A stretch of 64,000 nt of DNA from Stratiolaelaps scimitus (taxonomy: Eukaryota > Arthropoda > Arachnida > Mesostigmata > Laelapidae): contig JABWDB010000008.1 of the NCBI GenBank assembly GCA_019614645.1, positions 7,440,001-7,504,000 on the forward strand, read 5' to 3'. Below, in pieces: positions 1-11,661 of the stretch. The position numbers were made by a program, and so were the translations under genes. Under the pieces are notes generated by a model. That model did no database searches. It was given only the letters and a program-made list of their open reading frames with translations, and had not been told where the DNA came from. Position 1 is the first letter of the stretch, and each line of letters opens with the position of its first letter.

Positions 1-2519
1 ATAATACATAGCGCAAATTATGTAGCATGTATTCCTATTTACATAATAAGAACCTAAGCGTTTACTGCGCTCCTAGAGTTTCGTCATTAAACGAAGCTTT
101 TGTATTGTATTGTATAAACTATTGTGCCATAGTTAGATACATATTATTCCACTGTTACACGTGTCCACAGGGATGAAGGCGGTGAAAATAGGCGGAACGT
201 ACAACCTGATCTTGTGATTGAGATAAATTGACCCACCCTCATCTGGTTCATTTCAGTCTGACTTCATAAAATCACTAGATTATTGCCTTCCCAACCAATT
301 TACAGCATCTAGCGCACTAATTTGATCTATATGACAGTCGCTGTCTAGCCGTGCTGTATCCGTAATAAATATCACAGGAAATCGTATCCCGCTATCACAT
401 AGGCACATCTAGTTCTTGCAAGGCCTGATTGCTATTCGTATTGCAGAAAGAAAAGGAGACGGTCTGGCGTTCGGTTTACAGCGTTTTTTTTTTGCGTAGA
501 CAATTCCGTAGTTTTTCGCACGTCCTGTCGTCAAGGCGATGTCCGCCAACGAACCTACCTGCCCGCAGGCCGAACGAGTTACAAGGGGAGCTCGGGACCT
601 TAGTTATCGAACCTGGTTTGCACGGCAATAAAACACTTATTACTATTGCAGGCGGTGGTCCACCCTACTACCGGTCATCCTTCGTGGGTCGTTTCTCCTC
701 TTCCCTCTCTCCCTCTCTCTCTCTCTCTCAATTCGTCTCCTCCTGTTAGCCCTTTATGACTTTACACTGCGATGCAATTCGGTCGCCGGACCCAACATCG
801 GGTGCCTACCAAAAACTCAGCTGGTTTTGATTCTGTTTGGGGTTCACCCATACACATCGTTTGATCACCGATATATTTCGTTCGTTAGCTCAGGGTAGTG
901 ATACATACTAAGTGTCAAGTGGCTCTTTCAACACTGATTTGAAATGCTTCCCAGCAGAGGCCTTAAAAACGTTGGGCTAGGAGTTACGTCGGGTCACTGA
1001 TCTTTGTCAGTCACAAAGCTTTATTGCTGGACTTCTGAATTTAAATGTTTTTGAACTTGCTAGTTTTTCAGCTTACAGTGTGGTGGTTTCGATATGGTGG
1101 CGAGATGCCCACCAAATAATTTGGTAGCTGCTTCTAAACTCCTGAAGTCAAGCCACACTTTATAAACGTTTGAAGCAAAGGCGTCGAAATGGAAGGGTCG
1201 AAATGGCTCCAATGTGGGTGAAGATATCTCAACCCAAGATTGTTAAGGGTATACGAGTATTTCTTAGGAATATATCTTATTTGCTGCCAAGAAGAAGCAA
1301 CGGCGAATATTTTCAGTGGATCATGCAGTTCTTTTGGGTCATCCTTTGGGGCATCATTTTTGGTGACTGAGATTAAGATATCAGCATATTTGAAGAGGAT
1401 GAAGGCGTGGCTGCTCCAAGGCAATACACTCTCTCCCAAGGCGTTAATGAGCAAAAGCAGTAACGTGAACTTCAAATTGCCTGACTAATCGCAACACTCG
1501 TTATGTTCCAGATTCGAATACATCTAAAGGGGTTTAGATAGAGACAATCTTGATAAAGACTTACATATCTATCCAAAAATAGAAAGTTATTTTCATTTCA
1601 GGCGCGTATTGACCGGCGTGGTACGAGTTCGGCCATTTAAAACGTCTGCCACTATCACTAACTAGCCACTAATTTTAGTAATTAAATAATCCGTAATTAT
1701 GTCCACACCTCGTTACAAATATTCAAATGATTTCGAGTTCAAACATATAATGGATTAGAATATCACATTGTCAATATATCACACAGCTTGAATTCGTATA
1801 GTTATAATATAACAGTAATAATATGTAATAAAAACGAACATTTAGTGTAGTAATTAAATGCTATTCAAAGAGAGATATTCGCACACTCACTCTTTTTCTC
1901 ACAATTTGGACAACTCGAAGCACCTCTCGTACTCCTGTACTGAACATATGTAGAACAGAGAAAGACATGAAGTCGCTTTACCCAAATGAGTACTGTAGAG
2001 AATTTTCGTGTTGCAGTAAGTCAGTTTTAGTGCGTTTATAGCAGCCCATTTACTGAAGTGTATAACATTCGCGTAGATATTCAGTGAAGATCGTGGAGAG
2101 GGGTAGGCTTATGGTGAGTCATCGGCTCTTACCTTCGTCTAGTTTTCTCTATAATAATAACAGAGTAATTGTTGCTGAAAGAAAATGCGTGGATGTATGT
2201 GTATACTGAGTATCACACGGTGCCCACCGAGTCGCCGAGTCGCGGGTCACAATTTTGACTTGATCAGAAAAAGATCAAGTTAGCCCACACCTGAACATCG
2301 CTGTTCACTCGCCTCGATGCGGTCGAGCTGACTATCAAATTTGACCTATTTGGTATTGCCTATATGGTGCACAGAACAGTGATACTCTCCCGATTTCTCA
2401 CTCGGCTTTCTTAGGCCCAGTCAGCACTGGTGGCAGTTTGGCTGGGATTTGTAAATGATTGGAGCCGGAGGCGGTCGAACGAAGGGAGCGGAGAATGCGT
2501 TGCTAATTAGAAAGTCGGC
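1..2519. other. No gene recognised
   Basis: Mixed-composition DNA with a (CT)n run near 702..729. The open frames are short and overlap on both strands; none has recognisable domains or convincing splice-bounded coding. Confidence 0.6.
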
Positions 2520-2816
2520 ATGCAAAGCGCCAGCCTCCGCCAGGTCTGGTGGAGATTAACGCAGAGCTTCTCTCGGCTAAACAGCAAGGGGCTCCTGTTA
2601 ACGCAAACGGCAGACAGAGAAGCTGGTTTGCGAAGCTTTGTTTTGGGACACAGGTGGCCAGCACAGGAACTGTCCCTAGAGGGCAACTTTTTACATACGG
2701 TAGGAGACAGTCTGGCTACGGCGGTGCAGTTCGCTGATTCGGCGGCTTTAGGCTACGAAGTACGTTCATTCGAAGACGATCCAAGTAAGGATGCCCTCCA
2801 AATTAGCTGGAATTAA
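2520..2816 (+). mobile_element. Possible decayed reverse-transcriptase palm segment of a LINE
   Basis: A 98-codon open stretch holds RSFVLG at residues 38-43 and, 27 residues later, FADSAAL at 71-77. In R1/Jockey/I-type LINEs the palm has GS(V/I)(L/S)GP followed about 25 residues later by (Y/F)ADD(hydrophobic), so order and spacing fit. The catalytic ADD reads ADS here and the flanking residues are eroded, so the copy would be inactive. Support comes from the RNase H/C-terminal LINE piece about 0.9 kb downstream on the same strand. The match is weak and could be coincidental. Confidence 0.3.
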
Positions 2817-3479
2817 TCACAACAGAGGCGTTCAGCCGGTTGTATCATGGTAAGCAGTCTGACAGGATGCGGAAGGAGGATTGTTGGGTCGGAGACCATC
2901 AGCGGGGATCCAACAGCAGCGGGACTCTTGAAAGTCTTCGATCTAAATACGAATGAATACGATGTCCACAGACAGTGCTACACTGTTTTGGAATAATCGA
3001 TAGATTTTTGTTAGAGCGCTACTATTTCTATTTACGAACGGCAGTTATCAGATATATGTACATATCATGAAGGTGCTACAACTCTTTGTTAGCTAGGGTA
3101 TACGAGTCTCGACGTTGACGTAGGAGTTAGTATAAAACATTCTTAAGGCTACAAAGAACGACTTCCAATTTAAATTTTACTCTCATTAAAAAATTGATTT
3201 CTTACTTTTTTTTAAATAATATGCTCATGAGCATTTGCGCTGAAGCCTCTAGCCTATCGCGGTGTCCTCATATATATAGATCTTGCATTGATTCAAACAC
3301 GTTGTAGTTCAGATATGTTGTAAATACGTCGATGGGTTATTCTGGATCGATGCTTTGATAAGGAAACACCGTAGGGAGTAATAATAATAATGGTTATCGT
3401 TCTAATAAAAGTTGTAATTATTCCGTTGTAAGCTCCGTTGTATGCGATATCGATAAAGTAGCACGACGCGACAGGCCAC
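2817..3479. other. AT-rich spacer between the two LINE-like blocks
   Basis: From about 2990 to 3470 the sequence turns AT-rich and loses any LINE resemblance, whereas the flanks are GC-balanced. It may be a later insertion into the LINE fossil or simply more decayed sequence. Confidence 0.4.
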
Positions 3480-4000
3480 TCGCAGTAGCTGGCAAGGGGA
3501 GTGGTCCAGTGGAAGCTATCGGGTCCCCACACACAGACAGTCCCCTCGGGATCACAGATGATTTCAGGGAACAAAGGTGCCTGGCCGAAGCAACTTAGCC
3601 TGGATCTTCGCATATGGTATGAGGCGGATCTCGGGGAGCTTAGCTACGAAACCACCCAGACCCCAACGGGTCATGGTCAGTTTCAGGTGTTCCTGCACCG
3701 GATCGGCAAGGCACTATCAGACTCTTGCGACCTGTGACGCTGGACGCCGGATGTCCTGCGTCCCTCCGCTGAGCCGGATGAAGTAGCATATATAGTGGCC
3801 CGTTACGGGATCCTGCATCTGGGAAGGAAGAGAAGGTCAAAATCATTAAGGGCAGATCTGATCAAAGGGATAGTGAGTGGACTTTATGGTCCGGTCTAAA
3901 AAAACCTTTGGAAAAGGCACCAATATTAATGGATGCACTCATGAGCGAGCAAACTACGCTGGAAGGGCTAAGTAGGAATCGATTCATCCAGGACACCCGC
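3480..4000 (+). mobile_element. Decayed LINE C-terminal region (R1/I-type, RNase H to zinc-knuckle segment)
   Basis: The frame at 3501..3737 reads ...IWYEADLGELSYETTQ, then TGHGQFQVFLHRIGKALSD and SCDL. This matches the conserved (L)TGHGxFxxYLHRFG...C..C segment near the C-terminus of R1/I-type non-LTR retrotransposon ORF2. The frame stops at 3735..3737. The expected continuation of the Cys motif (CDAG) appears in the next frame, and a PDVLRPSAEPDEVAYIV-like stretch follows in that neighbourhood, so at least one small indel broke the gene. Further helical LINE-tail-like sequence (about 3920..4000) ends in stops. It is clearly a fossil, truncated on both sides. The assignment rests on one strong motif block. 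Confidence 0.55.
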
Positions 4001-7000
4001 CTAGGAAGTCAAGGAGTGGAGCTGAGTTGGACCAGGAAGGAATGAGAGGGAACACAGGGGCGATCTAGCTTCAGCCGCGCTGATGCTCCCCCCAGGATGT
4101 AAAGAGGCGTCGGCGCAGACCGCAGAAAGTCCCTTCGCAGTAACGCCTCTGGCTTTCCCAGCAATCTGGTACAAGGGAGAAATAGTGTTTAGTGGGTTCG
4201 TGAGTGCCACATCAGTGTGGAAGTATGAAGCAAAGTCTCCATTCAGCTCCTGTGTCATTCGCTTGACTGACTATGATTTGGGGTCACAAGTTTTTGTGAT
4301 CCTCATCGCCAGCAAGTATCTGTGCTTATTCGTAAACGCATGTTATTCCGTTTGTATTGTTCATATCTAGGTCTCAATCGACAAGTCAACACTGGCATGG
4401 TGCATCGCAAAATTCAACTTTCTCCAAGTCTTCGAATGATGTCATATCGATCTCTTCTTCGAGCAGTCCTCGTTAAAAAAAACTGTCTCGATGGCAAATA
4501 GCTCGAACATCAGATGTCTCTCAGTGACACTGGCATGACACTCACAAACTCGCTGGTGGTGAGCGAGATTCGACTAGATCCAAAATGGACTTCCGGAGAG
4601 ACGATGTCGCGAAAAGCAACACTCGGATATTGGGCATGCTTAAGTTTTTGTTGAAGCATGCTTATTATTACTATAAATCTAAATCTAATGGTATCTACGA
4701 TAGCCGCCCCGGATAACCATCGGCGCCGTCCTCCACTGCCATCCTCTATTTTCACTTCTGAGCACGTGCGGCACCGATCTGTCGTTGTTCGCAGACGATG
4801 TTCTGACTCATCGGAATATTGATCGCGATTGTGCTCACCTAGAATGAAAGCCGTGTACTGCCCCTGCAACGTACAATGAGACTACATTCCTGCTTTGGAA
4901 ACCATCGAAATTCGTTTTTGCCGAATGTGAGCGAACACTTTTCGACGTTCCTGGAACCTCTGGGATGTTCCTTCAAACAGAAAAAAAATCGAAACAAATC
5001 AACCATCAAATATAATGAGACCAATTAACGAAACAAGTTAATAATATGATACGTCGTTCGTTCGAACAGCGTTCTGCAACTCCGCTGGTCATACTACCAT
5101 GTAGTGTACATTGGACTCAGGTCGCCAGAACCTCACTAGCTATTACAGCTGATCGACACGCACCATCCACGATTAGCATGTGCAGCAGGCTATTGGTAGG
5201 AAGCCACTAACATGACAGGGATCGAAGTGGTGCCGACACACAAAATGCAGATTTTGATGTTAGCATATGAATGTACGATATAAACAGCAATGCGCACGTC
5301 GGGTGTATCGGGAAGGTGAATCCGACATAATGACAGATAGTGGCAACAATCCAAAATGCAGAACAGTACAAATTGATAATACAGCCTATTAAAGGAAGCT
5401 GTCCTTAGAGGTATTTCACGTTCAGCGGGCACAATTGTCACCCATTTTTAGAATAGTAGAGGCGCCTGAAGGGCGTTGTTATATTACGAATGAACCCTTA
5501 TGAAGCTGACTTGCGTTTCACTAAAAATACTTAAGTGAAAAATACTCACGTGAGGTTATTAAACTTTGTCTCTAATAATAACGCTACCATAACAACTCGT
5601 TCGACAAACAAAACACAGCCGATGCACAAGAGTCGTGAGTGGCGCGAGTCTCCGATAAGCGCAGTGATTGCACCATCCATCTGACACTGTCAGACAGAGA
5701 GACAGTAACCGAGATGCCAACTTTAATGTATCCCCTTCATCCGCAGCAATAGCAGTAGCAACATCAGTGAGCTAGAGTAGCACGGAGGTAGATAGCCGCC
5801 TGGAGTATTTCTGCCCTCCAATGTGCCTTCTATTACGGCACATTGTGGATAATCGATTAACTCTCTGATTGACAAATGATCGGCAGGCGACCAGCTCCGG
5901 CTTGCGTAAGGGTCCACCTTGCAAAGGCCGGCAGAGACTGGCAACGCCCTAGTTTGCAGAGCCAGACGCATTTTCGCTTTGTAGTCACAGGGTACGGTTA
6001 ATAGCTAGCAGGGTACGTTAACCTTGCGTTCTCCGTTTCTCTGCTCAGATATACAGGACAGTATACATTATTTGACGAACACAGGCTAAAAGAAGCAATG
6101 TGTTTAGGTACTTGCGCGGGCAAGCCGGAGAGCACGCCAAGCTCTCTCATTATCGTTAGTTGTAAGGAAGATTTTCTCATCAAAGCGACGTCGGTGGTGA
6201 TACCGGCCGAGTAGGTCTGCAAGTGATACAACCTTATATATCAATATGTAGGTATTAATGCATACCTACGTCCATTTGTCCTGAAAGTGGATATCAGTAA
6301 AAATGCATCCCTTCGAACAGGGAAAGATTGGCTGTATTTCAACCGGCTGCGTGACTCTTTCAATTCAGTTCAAATGTTTCAAATTGAGTCCGGGCCCGAC
6401 AGCTTGAGCTGTTACGAGGTGCTACTTCAGTTCAAATATGTTGAAAGTCTTCTCAATCAGACCTGATCTCATGGCAGATGAAATTATGCCATGAGATTTA
6501 TCCGTTTTGCTCTATATGCCATAGCCATAATCAGAACACTCATTGTGTGTTATCGAAAATAAGCGATAAAAAACGTATATCTAGTTTTGCCTGCAATATC
6601 GTACTTTTTGTGCTTTCTCATTTTGGCAGTGAAGTGCGGAAAGATCAATCCCGAATGGTATCGTGCGAAAACTTGTATCTGGTATGTACGGCGACTGTTT
6701 TTGTGAGGAGTCACTACGAATGAAATAGAAATAATTTTAATATTACGTCGTCTAGGTTGATATTGGCTATGTTGTCTGCACCGAAACCCTCGGGCTAGAC
6801 GGAAGTTTCTCATGGCACAAATTGCAGTTGTTACATAACGGCTGGCCAGTTCGCTGTAGAAAATGCCCGAGAGAGTATCGATTGGCCGTTAGCCTGAGGC
6901 GAAATCGAGACGTCCTTGGAGAACCTATATCCGCCATAGGATGCCCAAACAACAAAGGCCGGATCTCATTGCTTCGAAAGTAGTCTCCGTTTGTTTGTTT

Positions 7001-8093
7001 CGGCTCTCTGTTCCGTCATTATTGTTGTACGAATCAGAGTCTCTAGTGGCCGTGATTTTATAGTGTAATCCGATTGTTATGTGCTCCTTTAGGTGACAAT
7101 CGGAACGCACTTAGGGCTGCTGCGATCAAAATCACTGCGTTGAATATATATATATATATATTGGTAAGCAGAGTACGCTGTGTGTGCTGCTGCAGTCACC
7201 AATATGGACCAAGCGTGTCGTACTTAAATAGATCTTAAGTTGAAACATTTCTCAAAGTATTGGTAGTTCGTGTATAAATCTCAGTCAACCAATGACAGTC
7301 AACCAGTCTATGACGACGGGAGGCCACGAAAGGTGTATTCTACGGCCTAAAGTAAACCCCAACCACTTAGTACATCAATAATAAAACAAGTTTGAGTTAA
7401 TGCCCACACACGGGGCCGTTTGTGAAAGGTTAGTGTGTCCCTTTTAACGATCTCACTCTACTACTCAGGGAGCTGCAGATTCTCTTCGGTCGTATGGTCG
7501 GGGTCTCTGAAAGGATTACAAGGCATGGTACGAACAAACGATCAGAAGCTGCTTATTGGCTTATCCGTAGAAAACGCCCGTGGTGCTCTCGAGGAAAAAG
7601 CCGCAGAGCTCAGCAGGACGTATCTATCATGTTACCATGGTGGAAGATAAGGTTCAACTTTTGGCCGATACACATAGGGCTAATTTGAACAGTCTGTATA
7701 AGTGATGGCCCCGTGCATTTTTCCCCTCCACACAAGATGTAATACCTTGAAATTTAGGGCAAAAACCGATCGGCTTGGCATATTGCAAGAATCTGCATAA
7801 AATAGTCTATTTTCTAGTCATTACCTGTTATTGAAAAGATTTTCAATGATTTTCAGAATCTTGCTTCTAATCTGATGTTCATATCAGAATAGTAAAATCT
7901 TGTATATCTTAAGCTGAAGACCTCACGCATCGAGCAAAGGTTTAGGGCAGGAATGAATCATGAGTTACTACACAGCTGGGTGATCATATCATCAGACATC
8001 GCCATTAGTAATATCCGCAAACTTTCTAGGAGACAAAAGCTCCTGGAGATTTCATTGTGTACTACTTTCGATGATCAAAAGACGAACTGCTAT

Positions 8094-8132
<39 letters not shown>

Positions 8133-9530
8133 CAATATAATACCGTACTACACGACCACGGTTGCGCCGAAAACCTAGAGACAGCTACTGGCATTCTATA
8201 GTATAATACTATCTGATATATAAGAGAGCTTAAGCATTGTAAAATTGCAGCTCCTTTAATATACCAATAAAGCTTTACCTTTACCTCTGCGTCTTACAGC
8301 ATCTACATGGAGCAGTTAAGCAGCCAATTAGTTGCTCTCAGCTTCCGGATAATAAATCAGTACATTCAACATAGATAAAATTTAACATAGAACATTTGTA
8401 TAGAAACATGTTAGGATTGCGTTATTACTCGACAAAAATGGCTTTTAATTATGTTATTCGCAATTTTTCTACAATTTCCAGTTAATATTCAGGTACAATG
8501 CACAGTTCATTCAATGATACCGTACAGAAGAATGGCGTACACATCCGATAGCACTATGATACGAAAAATGGGAAAGTGATCAGCTCTAGAATCTCGTGTG
8601 AAAATAGTGGCCATTTTATTGTTTGTTGCACGTTTTGTTCGTCAAAGGTGTGTTTGTGCATTTAGTTCAAACAAACCGATTTCTGACCTGTCTGATTCGT
8701 TTACGTACATAACTGATGTATCATAAGAAACCTCTTCTCTTTACGAGAATAGCATTCTACGGTATATCATCTTTGGGCGTCGGGTAGAGAGCCCGCAAGT
8801 TCCGGTTATGGCCATTTTCTTGGTACAAAGCAAGCTCCAAAAGGCGGACGCATCAGGTTCTTCCTCTCGTTGAGTTCGTGAAGACAGAACTGCGCTATTT
8901 TAGATAAATGGTGTGCGTTTACTTTATTTGTAATTGTGCATTTTTAAAAAGGATATTCATAGAGACCTTAAATAGTGTTAGTGCCCACTTATGTAAACTA
9001 GACTACCAATTACATTTTATAACTAATACCGATCGCTATATTTCTCGAATTGACTTTGACCTGATTGCTAAGGCCTTCATCCTTTGTATGCTTCCCTTCA
9101 ATTGCACAGTTATACTAAAGTCGTAATAATCCTACAAGATCTGCCTTTGTTTCACAATACGATCTACACTACGTAATATTACTATTACCGTTTTAATGCA
9201 ACTGGCCCACAGGGTGTCTTTGTACAGAATCTAGAGATTAAATAACGACAAAACAAATAAAACAAATCTACCAGATCAGGATAACACAGTCATCACTATT
9301 TATTAGCATTAAACATTTAGTCAGTTGTGACGCTGATTCAATCGTTATTTCGATGCAACTAACTCACAACATGAGACACAAATATTACCCGCAACGAATT
9401 CTAGTTGAATACTTTCATTTAATACTGTTTTCAACATACAATAGTTCGCGGTCCAGCTATTGTAAGATACGAATGTAGCGATAGCATGCATTAAACATAG
9501 GGCCGCTCAGATCACAGCTTCGCGCCCGTG
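4001..9530. other. No gene recognised
   Basis: Intergenic-looking DNA with AT dinucleotide runs at 7143..7161 and 8098..8128. At about 8262..8285 aataaag is followed by tttacctttacc, which recalls the 3' end of some LINEs, but no coding remnant lies before it. The 119-codon minus frame at 4510..4869 has no recognisable features. Confidence 0.6.
8098..8128. repeat. (AT)n microsatellite
   Basis: A 31-bp uninterrupted alternating AT run within otherwise unremarkable intergenic DNA. Confidence 0.95.
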
Positions 9531-9622
9531 TCCCCAGTGGCGCAATTGGTTAGCGCACGGTACTTATGTGGCAGTCGCCGTGAGCAATGCTGAGGTTGTG
9601 AGTTCGAGTCTCACCTGGGGAA
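9531..9622 (+). tRNA. tRNA-Ile(UAU), intron-containing
   Basis: All arms fold. The 7-bp acceptor stem TCCCCAG/CTGGGGA is perfect and the discriminator is A73. The D arm is GCGC-loop-GCGC with GGTTA in the loop. The anticodon stem CGGTA/TGCTG contains G-U pairs, and the T arm is GTGAG-TTCGAGT-CTCAC. The anticodon TAT is at 9565..9567. An 18-nt intron (about 9569..9586, beginning TGGCAGT) sits one base 3' of the anticodon, the canonical position; removing it gives a 74-nt tRNA. Eukaryotic tRNA-Ile(UAU) genes commonly carry an intron at this place, and the one here starts like known animal examples. The internal A and B boxes are intact, so the gene should be active. CCA is not encoded, as expected. 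The tRNA would decode AUA codons. Confidence 0.95.
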
Positions 9623-9628
9623 CATATA

Positions 9629-9635
9629 TTTTTTT
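9629..9635 (+). terminator. RNA polymerase III terminator of the tRNA gene
   Basis: A run of seven T lies 6 nt after the tRNA 3' end. Four or more T on the non-template strand is the standard Pol III stop signal. Confidence 0.8.
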
Positions 9636-11584
9636 ACCAAATAATATTGTTATTCTATTTTCTTTTTTTTATATTTTAAAGCAAGCCCTACATATGTTTG
9701 TAACGATTTTTACCTCGGTTTTTTTAAAAGAAAAAATTTAATAAAAAAAATAGACATTCTGATATATGGAGCAGATTTGCTGACACACACTATTAGCTAT
9801 ATTTTCGTTTCAAATAATTCACCATACGGCAATATTCGACCACAACTAGGCATATGCGATGCATCTTGTCTATGTCATTAATTGATTTCCAATGTCTATC
9901 AGTAGCGTGAGAAAGAGAGAGGCCGAGAGAGAGAGAAAGACAGAGAGCTGGATACGCTGAGCGAACCGAATTAAAATGTTCCTGAATTATTGAGAAATCG
10001 CCAAGCTGCAGATCAGCATGGCCGAGCGTGCCGTGTTGTTTGTCGAATAATAATGGGTTTTCGCCGTAATTGTACGGAAACAGGCAACGTATTATGTGGG
10101 CGACAGATGACGGGAGCGGGGGCGACTACGGCTACTGCTTGACAAAGGAGCGCTCTCTCTCTCTCTCCTCAAGAATCAAGGCCGTGTCTCTTATCCCGAG
10201 CTCATCATTACTGCCGTTGCTGCTGTCAGGAGTAGTGTACCGAGCCGGAACTTAACGAACTTCGCTGTTCATCTCCTCGTTGATTACTAGCTCGTTAGTG
10301 GTTACGTATCTCTATTTCTCTCTCTCTCTCTCTCTCTCGCCTTCTTCTCTCGTGTTTGCATCGGAAGCAGACACGTGGCTGTAGTTGCTACAGCGAGATT
10401 ATCATCGTAGGTAATGCAAGTAAGAGCAAGCAGGCACATGCTGTCGGAAGAAAAGAAATGGCCAAGCAGCGACGTATAGCTAGTCATAAAGTATTATAGG
10501 GTGGTCCTAGTGTCCCCTGTTCAACGGGAACCTAACCCGTTGACGGCTGAATGAGTGTAGCAGCGAATTGTTAATCTCCGGAGGACAGACGGGGCAACGA
10601 GAGAGAATAGATTAGGCTAATGGCGAACTGCGCAGATCTCGCATCTGTCAGCCGGAGATGTTTTTAGCGCGGCACGAAAGAAAGGGGATGTTTAGAATGT
10701 TGTGATTCCATCCTCAAGGGGACAGAGAGCTGATACAGTTGTCTGCGAAATCTCTACGGGTCTCTATGAGATCAATTGTGGCAGCCGGCAAAATCGATTA
10801 TACGTCAACGACGAGGCCTGTGCTCGAAAGTGACTACCGATTTTCGATGCCAGCGGTTCGATTTACGATTTACAGTGCACACGATGTCATCACCGTTATC
10901 GTGTCGCCAGTGCAATTTAGAATCAAAAAAGAATACTTGATATTTAGAATAACCGCCAATTCACACTATTGCGGCTGCTGCTGCTACAAATAACAGTTAT
11001 TAGCAAACCGTTTATCAAACGCAGGAATGACTCTACAATACTAATCTGGCATTGAGGTTTATGCAATATTTCGAATTTTATATTATACTACGTTTAATAT
11101 ACGCAAACACTTTAGCGTGAGGCCTGGGGTCCATGCAGGATTTACCTTACGAACGTTAAAAATTAAAGATACAGATCACGACGATCTAACTCATGCTGTT
11201 GGTTCGTTGATCGTCGCCAATCTCCATGTGTGCGTTCATTTATACTCTGTTCACTTTTACTTGTCCTTTCAGTCAGATCAAACCACAGCACGTTGTGGTG
11301 AATTTGCATTGTAAATTATTATCCTGTGTGAACGGATGTAAAGGAACTTTCTAGTGTACGGGATTTGGCCATATTATTAGGGCTTTTCTCCACTAATCAG
11401 CAACTCCCCTAAACACCGACCTATCTAGAAGTCCACTCGTCTATCCGAAGGTTGGCTCCTCTATACATATATATATCTCTCGCGTCTGCTTTGTGTTCTG
11501 TATAGTTAGCGCGTGATGTGGAGTATATGAAACTTGATAAACGAGCCGTCTGGAACACGCAGCAACAGAAATGCTCATGCACAA

Positions 11585-11588
<4 letters not shown>

Positions 11589-11658
<70 letters not shown>
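11589..11658. repeat. (TA)35 microsatellite, 70 bp, uninterrupted
   Basis: A pure TA dinucleotide run, the longest in the window. Being self-complementary it can extrude as a hairpin and is expected to be highly length-variable. Confidence 0.97.
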
Positions 11659-11661
<3 letters not shown>

